IMG/VR virus record: IMGVR_UViG_3300013094_005471
Coordinates: 1-37,490 of that record
Origin: a virus
Reading direction: 5' to 3' (one strand)
Length of the DNA: 37,490 nt
The translations under genes were made by a program, and so were the position numbers. How positions within the stretch are numbered: position 1 is the stretch's first letter; each line of letters begins with the position of its first letter. The notes under the pieces are model-generated. The model saw only the letters and a program-made list of their open reading frames with translations, was not told where the DNA came from and searched no databases. This document shows, one piece after another, positions 15,311 through 22,841 of the stretch.

Positions 15311-16760
15311 CGCCAGCGGAAGCCGCCCCGGTAGCGGCGATCTCAACCGCGGCGATCTGCGCCGCGTCTTGCGCGGCGCCGGACTTGGCGACGCGACGGG
15401 GATCAGTGTCGAGCGCGATGCCGGCGGCGTCGATCTCGGCATTGGCCTTGCGGATGTCCTCGACCACCTGGCGGAAGTCGTAGCCAAAGGAGCCCACCGC
15501 CTCGGCCTGCGGCACGAAGCCGGCGCGGACCTGGGCGATCAAGGCACTGGTGTCCTTCAGCGGGTCAATCATCTCATGCGCCGGCGGCACGTGGCTGACA
15601 TCGTCCGGCAGTTCCGGCGCCCACAGGCCGAGCAGCGCCCCCTGGGCATGGAACCGTTCGGCGATCGGCCGCACGAGCATCGGGATCAGCATGCCGTATT
15701 GCACCTGCTCGCAGAGACGGCGGAACTCGATCTTGCCCGCCCGCAGGCTGGAGTAGTTGGCCTGGGTCAGGTCGCCCGAGACCTGGTCGTAGGTTAGGCC
15801 AGCGCCGACGGCGGCGGCTTCCAGCGCACGGCGGGCGAAGGCGGCGTGGCTGCCGCCGCTCGACGGGTTCACCACCTCGACGCTCCCAGCACCGCGGCGA
15901 TAGAGGATCATGCCGGGCTCGAAGGCTTCCACGGCGCGACCCTGGGCGTCGCGCAACAGGCTGGCCGCCGTGCCGGTCAGTGCCTCGTCGCCCTCCTCAG
16001 TGACGACAGCGGCGAGGCAGGCCTCGATCTTGGCCTTCATTAACAGGGCGGCCTCGTAGTCGCCGAGATCGCGCAGCCGGGTCAGCACCGGGGCCAACCA
16101 GGAGACGTCCCTCAACTGGCCGGGTCGGCGCTTGCGATAGAGATGCAGCACGTCGCGGGCGTCGACGGGCACGCTGGCGTAGGCCGCCGGCATGCCAGGC
16201 CACCAGTTGCCGGGATGGCGCGGGAACAGCCAGTAGATTTGCGGCGCGCCGGCGTCATCGAGGCCGATGCCATTGAGCGTGGCGAGGCCGTCGAGCAACC
16301 CGGTGCGGGTGGTGTCGAGATGGTCGCTCTCCAGCACTTGGAGACGCAGGCCGATCGGGTTGGCCGGCGTGATCTCGACCGGTAACAGCCGGATGAAACA
16401 CTCGCCGCTCTCGACGACAGCGCGCATGGCCAGGGCCTGGAGCCCGTAGAGATCGAGGCGGCGCTCGGCGTCGCAGGTGGTGCTGTCGCACCAGCGCTTC
16501 CAGGCATCGGCATGGGCGGCGTCGGGCCAGCGGGTGGTAATGCCGGCGCCGACGGCATTGCCGGTCCAGAGGTCGACGATGCGCGCGGCGTAGGGGTCGT
16601 TGCGCACGGCGTCGCGGGCACGGCGCGCAACTGTGGCCGCGGCACCGGCGACCTCCGCGGTGGCGCTGCCCGACGACGGTGCCCAGACGGAGGAGCGCAG
16701 GTCGCCTGCGGCGGCATAGCCGCGGAAAGCCCGCCAGGCAGCACGTAGGCGGGGGACCAT
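15303..16760 (-). CDS. Phage portal protein, lambda family
   Basis: A 485-residue lambda-type portal. It has the N-terminal block ARRARDAVRNDPYAARIVDL followed by WTGNAVGAGI, then GECFIRLLPVEI, LQVLESDHLD, ARDVLHLYRKRRPGQLRDVS and AAAVGAGLTYDQVSGDLTQA followed by NYSSLRAGKIEFRR, all conserved in the family. A dodecameric portal forms the DNA entry vertex and binds the terminase. The C-terminus is Ala-rich after about residue 430. The ATG overlaps the stop of the 79-residue gene upstream (TGATG). Full length compared with family members; no disruption seen. Confidence 0.92.
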   Translation of the reverse strand: MVPRLRAAWRAFRGYAAAGDLRSSVWAPSSGSATAEVAGAAATVARRARDAVRNDPYAARIVDLWTGNAVGAGITTRWPDAAHADAWKRWCDSTTCDAERRLDLYGLQALAMRAVVESGECFIRLLPVEITPANPIGLRLQVLESDHLDTTRTGLLDGLATLNGIGLDDAGAPQIYWLFPRHPGNWWPGMPAAYASVPVDARDVLHLYRKRRPGQLRDVSWLAPVLTRLRDLGDYEAALLMKAKIEACLAAVVTEEGDEALTGTAASLLRDAQGRAVEAFEPGMILYRRGAGSVEVVNPSSGGSHAAFARRALEAAAVGAGLTYDQVSGDLTQANYSSLRAGKIEFRRLCEQVQYGMLIPMLVRPIAERFHAQGALLGLWAPELPDDVSHVPPAHEMIDPLKDTSALIAQVRAGFVPQAEAVGSFGYDFRQVVEDIRKANAEIDAAGIALDTDPRRVAKSGAAQDAAQIAAVEIAATGAASAGVR

Positions 16761-16999
16761 CAGCGACCCATCGTGGTCTTGATTGCGTCGAACAGCGCGT
16801 TCACTCCATCACCAACCATCCCCGTGGCCGTGCCGCCGACGGCATCCTGCCAGGCGATGGCGAGCCGCGCGGCCTGGGTGACGTCGACGCGGGCGTCCCA
16901 ACCCATCCCGTTGAGATGGACGAATGCGCGGAACGCCTCGTCCGGCACGCCGAGAGCGGCGGCGAGCAGCGGAACCGGCCAGGTGCTGTCCTGGGTCAT
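16760..16999 (-). CDS. Small hypothetical phage protein upstream of portal
   Basis: A 79-residue protein (MTQDSTWPVPLLAAALGVPD and so on) in phase-coupled overlap with the portal start downstream. Its own ATG overlaps the stop of the decayed gpW copy upstream (ATGA). This tight packing shows it belongs to the original head operon. A conserved-looking centre GMGWDARVDVTQAARLAIAW resembles no family I can name. It is a candidate small head or packaging accessory protein by position only. Confidence 0.5.
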   Translation of the reverse strand: MTQDSTWPVPLLAAALGVPDEAFRAFVHLNGMGWDARVDVTQAARLAIAWQDAVGGTATGMVGDGVNALFDAIKTTMGR

Positions 17000-17145
17000 T
17001 CGGGCCTCGTGAAGCTGGCGAAGGTGGTTGTGACGGGCTGCGTCGTACGCATCTCGGTCGCGTCGCCAGAGGCGAGCACGCGGCTGATCCGAACGGGCAG
17101 GCGCTATTCGATGGTTCCGCTCGCACAGGTGGTGCGAGGTCCATG
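16996..17145 (-). pseudogene. Decayed 3' remnant of a gpW-like head-tail joining gene
   Basis: Read on the minus strand, 49 codons plus stop align without gaps to the last 49 residues of the intact gpW gene at 18470-18700. Both end with TTTFASFT then R, one residue and E, and both have DISR/RISR and VEYR/IE-stop-R in register. The remnant has a TAG at 17104-17106 where the intact copy has Tyr. Upstream of 17145 the similarity ends. A 19-bp stretch GCCTCGTGAAGCTGGCGAA is identical at 17004-17022 and 18478-18496. The stop still overlaps the next gene's ATG, so this is the original locus. Confidence 0.8.
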
Positions 17146-17191
17146 CTTCGGTCTCGTAAGGTTCAGCGCTGGCCCTACCAAGACACGGATG

Positions 17192-18352
17192 TCATGCCTC
17201 TGCCAGCTGCTCGTTCACCGCCTGCTTAGCTGGAGGCCAACCCAGGACACCCTCAGGCCCCGGACGATTGCGCAACCACCAAGCCCAATCCTCCGGCAGC
17301 AGTGAGATCGGATCATGATGTGCAAGCTCACGTGCCGCCCAAATGGGCCAATGCGCATTGGACAACGCCGGTCGTCCCAGCATCACCAGGTCGATCAGTT
17401 CCTCTCGGATCACCTGATCGGCGACCGCCGGGACACCCAGGTTCCAGCTGACACCGACGGGAATACCGACAGCCCGTCGTACGCGGTTTGCCCGCTCCAC
17501 CATGAAGCCTAGATCACGGAACGGCAGGTCGGTCACCTGGTCAGTGTTCATGCCGAGGCTGAGATCGGCCAAGTCCAGCCCGTGCCGCTTTAGTTCACCG
17601 ACCGCCCAGATCGAGTCATCAAACTGCACGCCGTTCGCGTTGAAATCGTCGGATCCGAGACGCATTGTCAGCGGCAGGCGTTCCGGCCAGACCGCGCGGA
17701 CCGCATCCATCGCCTCGCGGTGAAACCTCAGGCGATTCTCCAGGCTGCCGCCATAGGCGTCGGTCCGCTGGTTCGCCAGCGGCGAGAAGAAACTGGCGCC
17801 GAGATAACCATGGGCAAAGTGCATCTCCAGCCACTCAAAGCCAGCTTCCAAGGCACGGCGGGCCGCTTGGGCATAGGCGTGATGGATATCGTGGATCTCC
17901 GCCACCGTCAGCGCATGGACTGGGTACTTGTAACGACCACCGTAGGGGATCGCCGACGGCGCACGCACCTGCCATCCGTCCGGATGATCAGGCGGTAGTT
18001 GGATCTTGCCCTGCCACGGCTTCGTTTCACTGCCCTTGCGGCCGGTATGACCGAGCTGGATGGCAGGCACGGCGCCCATATCTTTGATGAGGGCTGTGAC
18101 GCGCGACCAACTCTCGATCTGACTGTCGTCCCAGAGGCCTGCGCAGGACGTGCAGGTTCGCCCATCTGGCGTAATAGCGATCTGCTCGGGAAAGACGAGA
18201 CCGAAGCCGCCGGCAGCACGGGAGCCAAGGAGCATGAGATGGAAGTCACTCGCCCGCCCATCGGTGGACCGGTACATGGTCATGGGCGACATCGCTATGC
18301 GATTGCGCAAGGTGATGTCTTTGAGCGTGAAGGGACTGAAAAGGTCGGGCAT
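17192..18352 (-). CDS. NADH:flavin oxidoreductase, old yellow enzyme family
   Basis: A 386-residue OYE-family flavoenzyme. I place the start at ATG 18352 (MPDLFSPFTLKDITLRNRIA) because this matches the family N-terminus; longer forms to 18376 or 18403 are possible. The FMN-barrel signatures are AMSPMTMYRS, AIQLGHTGRKG (flavin contact and active-site His region), MHFAHGYLGASFFSPLANQR then TDAYGGSLENR, and the late phosphate-binding segment DLVMLGRPAL. The YqjM/XenA-like class II form reduces activated alkenes, nitro-esters and quinones with NAD(P)H. Phage use is not known. It sits between intact and decayed gpW copies on the operon strand, so it arrived by insertion or recombination. AMRLGSDDFNANG-type residues appear as MRLGSDDFNANG. 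Confidence 0.92.
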   Translation of the reverse strand: MPDLFSPFTLKDITLRNRIAMSPMTMYRSTDGRASDFHLMLLGSRAAGGFGLVFPEQIAITPDGRTCTSCAGLWDDSQIESWSRVTALIKDMGAVPAIQLGHTGRKGSETKPWQGKIQLPPDHPDGWQVRAPSAIPYGGRYKYPVHALTVAEIHDIHHAYAQAARRALEAGFEWLEMHFAHGYLGASFFSPLANQRTDAYGGSLENRLRFHREAMDAVRAVWPERLPLTMRLGSDDFNANGVQFDDSIWAVGELKRHGLDLADLSLGMNTDQVTDLPFRDLGFMVERANRVRRAVGIPVGVSWNLGVPAVADQVIREELIDLVMLGRPALSNAHWPIWAARELAHHDPISLLPEDWAWWLRNRPGPEGVLGWPPAKQAVNEQLAEA

Positions 18353-18469
18353 TGAGGCGTTCCAACGGCGAGACATATGACGCAATTCACGCCACGGCGG
18401 CATTTGGCGCCAACCCAGGATACAATTGGGCGGCCGGCCAATACTACCTGCGCACCATGCACATCTCCT
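18353..18469 (-). other. Intergenic segment between intact gpW and the OYE gene
   Basis: After the gpW stop there is AAGGAG followed 6 nt later by an ATG that opens only a four-codon frame (TAG). This looks like the start signal of a gene cut off by the OYE insertion. No clear promoter is seen, so OYE may be read by operon transcription. Confidence 0.35.
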
Positions 18470-18700
18470 TCACTCCAGCCTCGTGAAGCTGGCGAAAGTC
18501 GTAGTGGGGCGGCGGGTGGTGGCGTTCTCGCTGGCGTAGCCGACGGCAAGGGCGCGGCTGATGTCGTCGAGGACGCGGTATTCGACGGTGCGGCCCTCAT
18601 AGGTCACCCGCAGCGTGCCGGCGGTGAAGGCGTCGGCCAGCGCCCGCCAGCGATTGCCGGCCGGCTGCGCCAGAGCCCAGGTCAGGACGTCAGGATTCAT
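18470..18700 (-). CDS. gpW family head-tail joining protein (intact copy)
   Basis: A 76-residue protein of gpW size and pattern: an N-terminal helix (NRWRALADAFTAGT), a two-strand hairpin (LRVTYEGRTVEYRVL), a second helix (DDISRALAVGYAS) and a flexible tail ending PTTTFASFTRLE. gpW-like proteins plug the portal and stabilise packaged DNA. It is immediately downstream of the large terminase. A decayed second copy lies at 16996-17145, beyond the OYE gene. Confidence 0.75.
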   Translation of the reverse strand: MNPDVLTWALAQPAGNRWRALADAFTAGTLRVTYEGRTVEYRVLDDISRALAVGYASENATTRRPTTTFASFTRLE

Positions 18701-18709
18701 CGTTGATCC

Positions 18710-20683
18710 TCAGCGGAGCCAGCCGCCGCGCTGGCCGAGCCAGGAGCGGGGGCGGAGCATCAGTTCGTTCGAGCCTAGCGCCGGTGCCGGCTCCATCACG
18801 GACGGCGGTGCCTTGGTCTCGGGTTCCGCGGCACCGGCCGGCTCGGCTGTCGTCAGCACGGGCGCGTCGGCGATCTCACTCCGCATCCGCTGCCAGTAGC
18901 GCTCGCCGTAACGGTCGGCGCCCAGCAGCCACAGCGCCGCACGGGCGAGCACCGCGCAGTCCAGCGCCTCGTTCCTCTCCCTTAGCTTGGCCCATTCCTG
19001 GCGGGCAAAGCCGCGCTTGTCCTTGGTCGTCCGCAACTGCTCGGCGACCAGCTGCTTCACCCACTCGATCTCGATCGACCGCGGCAGATGGACCCAGCCA
19101 GGCGGGAACTCCTCCGCCTCGCCGCAGCCAAGCCACAGCCGGCGATACAGGTCCGCCTTCCAGGTCGAGACCGACACCGTCCACAGCTTCAACCCGCGCC
19201 GTAGCTTGCGGCCATTCACCAGCGCATCGACCAACGTCGGTCCCTGCACCGGCTGCGCCCGGTTCCAGCCATCGACGCCCTTGGTCGGCGCAATCCGCGG
19301 ATCCCGCAAATGGCGCAGGTGGCCATAGACGGCTGCCGTATCGCGGCCGCCAGTGTCGACGCAGACCTTGGCAATCCGCATCGCTCCGCCTGTCGCGTGC
19401 GGCCAGTCGCGCGCCAGCAGCTTCGCCAATTCATCCCATGGCGCCTGTTCTCGCGGGCTGCCGGCGATCACCACGTGGTCGATCAGCCAGGAGCTGTAGC
19501 CCTCGGCCCAACCCCAGACGTCGCACTCGATGCGGTCGTCCTGGACGTCAACGCCGGCGGTCATCACCAACGCATCGGACGGCACGACACCGAGCGCGAT
19601 GTCCTCCCGCCGTTCGGCCAGCCGCTCCCAATCCGGTGCCTCGCCCTGCTCCTGCCAGGTCTCGCCGAGCACCGTGTTCTTGAAGGTCTTCAAGTCCTCC
19701 GGGTTGCCCTGCGCTGCCTCCCAATCCCGGGCGATCTGCTCCCAGGACAGCCAGCCCACCGGTGAATAGAGCGCCGAGATGTGGAAGCCGACCGTGTGCG
19801 GGTCCTGCGATTGCGCCGTTGCCCGCCACTCGCCGCCGGCCAGCATCGCCGTCTTGTGATGCTCACCGATTGGCGTCTCGCAGGCATCGCAGTGATAGGC
19901 GGCACTCGCGGGGTTGCCCTTCTCCCATACGAGCCGCTCGAACCGCAGCCACTGCATCGCCTGGCAATGCGGGCACGGCACGAAGAACCGGCGCTGGTCG
20001 CTTGCTGCATACTCCCGCTCGATCCGGCTCCGCCCGGCGATGGTCGGCGTCGAGACCAGGAACGCCTTGCGCCGCCAGCCGAAGGTGCGTGCCCGTGCCT
20101 CGGCCAGCGCGATCGGGTCGCCTTCGCCCTCGACGTCGCCGGGATAGGCGTCGACCTCGTCGAGGAACAGGAACCGCGCCGTCATCGAGCGCAGCCCGAC
20201 CGCCGAGTTGGCCCCGGTCAGCACCAGGATGCCGCCGGGGAACTCCTTCGAGAGCATGGTGTTGCCAGCGTCGCGTGCCCGTGCCGGCGCCACCCGCTCC
20301 CGCAGCGCCGGGGTCTCCTCCAGCAGCGGGTCGATCCTCTGCCGGCTGAAGCGCTTGGCCAGTTCCACCGTCGGCTGCACCGCCAGCACCGGCGCCGGCA
20401 CGTGGTGCATGATGTAGCCGAGCCAGCAATTGCCACTCTCGGTCGCGCCGACCTGCGCCCCCTTCATGAACACGACGCGGCGTGCGGGATGCACCGCCGA
20501 GAGCGCATCCATCACGTCGCGCAGATAGGGCGTACGCGCCGTCCGCCACGGACCGGGCTCCGATGAGGCCCTGGTCCCGAGCACGCGATGCTGCTCTGCC
20601 CAGGCGCTCACGGTCAGTTGCGGCGGTGGCCGCAGCATGGCGCCGGCGCGGCGCCGGACATGCTCAGCCGTCCGCTCGCCCAC
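18710..20683 (-). CDS. Phage terminase large subunit, GpA family
   Basis: A 657-residue GpA-type packaging motor. The ATPase region has the Walker A-like loop VFMKGAQVGATESGN, ADAPTERS-like VQPTVELAKRFSRQRIDPLL, Walker B FLFLDEVDAYPGD and a coupling motif LVSTPTIAG. A zinc-type CPHC...CDAC segment follows at about residues 236-265. The nuclease region has AGVDVQDDRIECDVWGW with a metal-binding Asp, CVDTGGRDTAAVY and NEALDCAVLARAALWL. Length is normal for the family. The Walker A position has GAT rather than GKT, a known kind of variation in GpA proteins. The start overlaps the small subunit by 20 bp; Met16 is an alternative start. Confidence 0.93.
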   Translation of the reverse strand: MGERTAEHVRRRAGAMLRPPPQLTVSAWAEQHRVLGTRASSEPGPWRTARTPYLRDVMDALSAVHPARRVVFMKGAQVGATESGNCWLGYIMHHVPAPVLAVQPTVELAKRFSRQRIDPLLEETPALRERVAPARARDAGNTMLSKEFPGGILVLTGANSAVGLRSMTARFLFLDEVDAYPGDVEGEGDPIALAEARARTFGWRRKAFLVSTPTIAGRSRIEREYAASDQRRFFVPCPHCQAMQWLRFERLVWEKGNPASAAYHCDACETPIGEHHKTAMLAGGEWRATAQSQDPHTVGFHISALYSPVGWLSWEQIARDWEAAQGNPEDLKTFKNTVLGETWQEQGEAPDWERLAERREDIALGVVPSDALVMTAGVDVQDDRIECDVWGWAEGYSSWLIDHVVIAGSPREQAPWDELAKLLARDWPHATGGAMRIAKVCVDTGGRDTAAVYGHLRHLRDPRIAPTKGVDGWNRAQPVQGPTLVDALVNGRKLRRGLKLWTVSVSTWKADLYRRLWLGCGEAEEFPPGWVHLPRSIEIEWVKQLVAEQLRTTKDKRGFARQEWAKLRERNEALDCAVLARAALWLLGADRYGERYWQRMRSEIADAPVLTTAEPAGAAEPETKAPPSVMEPAPALGSNELMLRPRSWLGQRGGWLR

Positions 20684-21200
20684 CGATGCCTGGGGGATCG
20701 AAGCGATCGGCGGCCTCCGTCAGCAGGTCGGTGATGTGCTGCTGCAGCACGGTCTGCACCAGGTGAGGATCGGCCCCAAGGTCGGCGGCGATCAGGCCGG
20801 AGACCCGGGCGGGCCAGTTCAGCAGGGCGTCACGCATGGCGCCGGCGATCTCGTCGATCGCGGCGTTGGCGGACGCCGCGTCGAGCAGCCTGCCCTTTTC
20901 CTCGTCGAGCGCCATGCGCTGGGCTTCGACCTTGAGGGCAAGCTGGGCGACCTTGAGCCGGGCGAAGGGCGTGGCGTCGGCCGACACGCTGGGCATCGCG
21001 ATACCGGCGCCAATGGCACCCGCCAGGGGGGAGCGCACCGGATCGGCCGTCTCGACCATGCGGCGGCGGGTCTTGTCGATGTCCCACAGGCCGTCCGGCT
21101 CTCGTGCGATGCGGCCTTTCGCCGCGGCCTTGCGGAGGGCGGTTTCGGTAACGCCGATGCGGCGGGCGACCTCGCGGGTGGACTGGGTCAGTTCAGGCAT
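20664..21200 (-). CDS. Phage terminase small subunit (Nu1-like)
   Basis: A 178-residue protein starting at ATG 21200, with GGGAGG 8 nt upstream. The N-terminal winged-helix pattern is TQSTREVARRIGVTETALRK followed by AAAKGRIAREPDGLWDIDKT, as in Nu1-type DNA-binding subunits that recognise cos or pac. A helical oligomerisation part follows (FARLKVAQLALKVEAQRMAL). The C-terminal part, DLLTEAADRFDP, would bind the large subunit. It is the first gene of the minus-strand structural operon; a divergent plus-strand gene begins at 21339. Confidence 0.8.
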   Translation of the reverse strand: MPELTQSTREVARRIGVTETALRKAAAKGRIAREPDGLWDIDKTRRRMVETADPVRSPLAGAIGAGIAMPSVSADATPFARLKVAQLALKVEAQRMALDEEKGRLLDAASANAAIDEIAGAMRDALLNWPARVSGLIAADLGADPHLVQTVLQQHITDLLTEAADRFDPPGIGGRADG

Positions 21201-21338
21201 TGCGGCCACCTCCCGCCGCTCGGAGAAGCCGGAAGATTAATGTGATTCCAGTGCGTTATCAGCTTGGCTCTGCCGCGGCACAGCGCGAAGTGTGCATCAC
21301 GCGCAGGGGAGAGCCCCCGCCAGAACGGAGACCGGACG
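21201..21338. promoter_or_regulatory. Divergent intergenic region upstream of terminase genes
   Basis: This 138-bp gap separates the late operon (minus) from a plus-strand small gene. It must hold start signals for both, and a cos/pac site is often found near the small terminase gene. The less GC-rich stretch ATTAATGTGATTCC (21237-21250) is a possible minus-strand promoter area. I cannot identify a definite -35/-10 pair or a cos site. Confidence 0.3.
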
Positions 21339-21584
21339 ATGAGCAGCACCCGCACCCAGACTCGCACCCAGAAGAGCCAGGAAGCGAGCTTCAACGAGTT
21401 CATGAAGCAGATGGAGGTCTTCCGGGGGCACGTCGCCGAGCTTCAGGCGATGGCGGACGAGCACATCGGCGCCGACCCCGACAGCATGCTCTGGGGCACC
21501 GCCGGCACCCTGCAGCATTGGAACGCCATCCTCGCCCGGGTCACCGACGCCTACCACCAGCGCGGAGAATTCGCCCCCGAGTAG
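21339..21584 (+). CDS. Small conserved-looking hypothetical protein
   Basis: An 81-residue protein on the plus strand. ATG 21339 (MSSTRTQTRTQKSQEASFNE) is preceded by CGGAG; the longer frame from 21264 has no such signal. The polar N-terminus is followed by a helical segment FMKQMEVFRGHVAELQAMAD and then WGTAGTLQHWNAILARVTDA. It looks like a small all-helical cytoplasmic protein. No family is recognised. A hairpin follows at 21603-21630. Confidence 0.55.
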   Translation: MSSTRTQTRTQKSQEASFNEFMKQMEVFRGHVAELQAMADEHIGADPDSMLWGTAGTLQHWNAILARVTDAYHQRGEFAPE

Positions 21585-21602
21585 GCAGGCCCTTCCTCCA
21601 CC

Positions 21603-21630
21603 GCCCCGCCAGGGTTCTGCCCTGCGGGGC
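21603..21630 (+). terminator. GC-rich hairpin after the 81-residue gene
   Basis: GCCCCGC(C)AGGG pairs with CCCTGCGGGGC around the loop TTCTG, with a single bulged C. It is 18 bp after the gene stop and about 50 bp before the DUF3489 ATG. There is no long T-tract, so it is either a terminator for the small gene or an attenuator for DUF3489. Confidence 0.45.
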
Positions 21631-21682
21631 TCGGGGTGGTAGCAGCCTCTGATCGTCAGGGGTCTGCATAGGAGACACCCCG

Positions 21683-22537
21683 ATGACCAAGCTCTCTGAC
21701 ACCGCCCTGGTCCTGCTCGGCAAGGCCGCCCAGAACGACGACCGCTTCGCCGAACCGCCCAAGCACCTCCCCGCCGCCGCGCGCAACGCGGTGGTCCGCA
21801 GCCTGCTCAAGCAGGGGCTGCTGATCGAGGATGCAGTTCCGCTCAATCACCCCATGACCTGGCGCACAGACGATAGCGACGCGGATGGCGGTGGTGCCGA
21901 ACTCCGCTGCAGCATCGCCCTGCGTATCACCGACGCCGGCTTCCGCGCCATCGGCCAGGAGCCGCCGACCATGACCGAGGCCGCCATCGAGCACGAACTC
22001 GACCTCCTGCAGGAGCAGATCGACGCGGAGAACGCGGCGGACGACGCCGGCACGGTTCGGCACGCGGCGACGAACGACGCGGTGGCACGGGAAGCCGCCG
22101 CCGTGGCCGACGACCTCGACGCCGCCAAGGTGGCGCCGACGCCGCGCAACAACCTGCGCACCGCCGCCGCCGCGGTGCTCGCCGCCTGGGACGACCAGGA
22201 CAACCGCGACACCGACAGCATCGCCGCCCTCGAGGCGCCGATGGAGGCGCTCCGCATCTTGCTAGCTGGCTCCGCGCCGCGCGAGGCGACCGCGCCGCGC
22301 AAGCCTCGCGAGGGGACCAAGCAGAAGATGGTCCTGACCCTGCTCCGCCGGACCGAGGGTGCCACGATCGCACAGATCATCGAAGCCACCGGCTGGCAGC
22401 AGCACACCGTCCGCGGCTTCCTCGCCGGACTGAAGAAGAAGGGCATCAATGTCGAGACCCTGGAGCGGGTGCGGATGGTCGGCCCCAACAAGGAAGGCGC
22501 CAAGGGGTCCTATAGCGTCTACTCCATCAAGGACTGA
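21683..22537 (+). CDS. DUF3489 domain-containing protein
   Basis: A 284-residue protein with GGAG upstream of ATG 21683. Residues 1-90 are a winged-helix-like N-terminal region (MTKLSDTALVLLGKAAQNDD, VVRSLLKQGLLIEDAV, LRITDAGFRAIG). The centre is Ala/Asp-rich and probably flexible. Residues about 210-284 are the DUF3489 domain (KQKMVLTLLRRTEGATIAQI, EATGWQQHTVRGFLAGLKKK, GSYSVYSIKD), a predicted helix-turn-helix. The two DNA-binding-like modules suggest a regulator. Such genes are common in alphaproteobacterial mobile elements, but their function is not established. Confidence 0.8.
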   Translation: MTKLSDTALVLLGKAAQNDDRFAEPPKHLPAAARNAVVRSLLKQGLLIEDAVPLNHPMTWRTDDSDADGGGAELRCSIALRITDAGFRAIGQEPPTMTEAAIEHELDLLQEQIDAENAADDAGTVRHAATNDAVAREAAAVADDLDAAKVAPTPRNNLRTAAAAVLAAWDDQDNRDTDSIAALEAPMEALRILLAGSAPREATAPRKPREGTKQKMVLTLLRRTEGATIAQIIEATGWQQHTVRGFLAGLKKKGINVETLERVRMVGPNKEGAKGSYSVYSIKD

Positions 22538-22567
22538 CGCCTGCAACTGGAAAGCGGCGTCCAACGC

Positions 22568-22594
22568 GCGGGGTGGGGCAGAGCCTCACCCCGC
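22568..22594. terminator. Bidirectional hairpin between convergent genes
   Basis: GCGGGGTG (22568-22575) pairs perfectly with CACCCCGC (22587-22594), with further GGGC/GCC-type pairing possible in the loop. It lies exactly between the stop of the DUF3489 gene (22537, plus) and the stop of the 68-residue gene (22597, minus). This placement is what a shared terminator would have, though no T-run is present. Confidence 0.55.
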
Positions 22595-22596
22595 AC

Positions 22597-22803
22597 TCAC
22601 GGTGCGGACGGCCTATCCAGGACGGTGAGTAACTCGGCCAATTGCCAGCCCTGCCGCTTGGCCTCCTTCAAACCGGCGACGAGGGCGACGCGGGCGTCCT
22701 CGACATACTCCCGCAGTACGCGATCTGTTGAGGGCGCACCGTCAGCGAGTGCAAGGGCGCGTGTGCTCGCCCTGACGACCTTCTCCGCATCCTTCGTTGC
22801 CAC
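22597..22803 (-). CDS. Small hypothetical protein (68 aa)
   Basis: A 68-residue, mostly helical, charged protein (MATKDAEKVVRASTRALALA, LREYVEDARVALVAGLKEAK, RQGWQLAELLTVLDR). It lies downstream of the two methyltransferase genes on the same strand, 38 bp from the first. There is no recognisable family. Size and charge suggest a small cytoplasmic accessory protein. Confidence 0.45.
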   Translation of the reverse strand: MATKDAEKVVRASTRALALADGAPSTDRVLREYVEDARVALVAGLKEAKRQGWQLAELLTVLDRPSAP

Positions 22804-22841
22804 GGCCGGTGCCTCCCTCGTTCGGAAAGCCTTGTTGCATA

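Noticed and set aside
16809-17144. Minus-strand frame 16809-17144 as a gene between OYE and portal
   Set aside because: It is out of phase with both the gpW remnant and the 79-residue gene, which are supported by homology and coupled overlaps.
21201-21338. cos site beside the small terminase gene
   Set aside because: Location is plausible but no recognisable cohesive-end sequence or repeat set can be identified from sequence alone.
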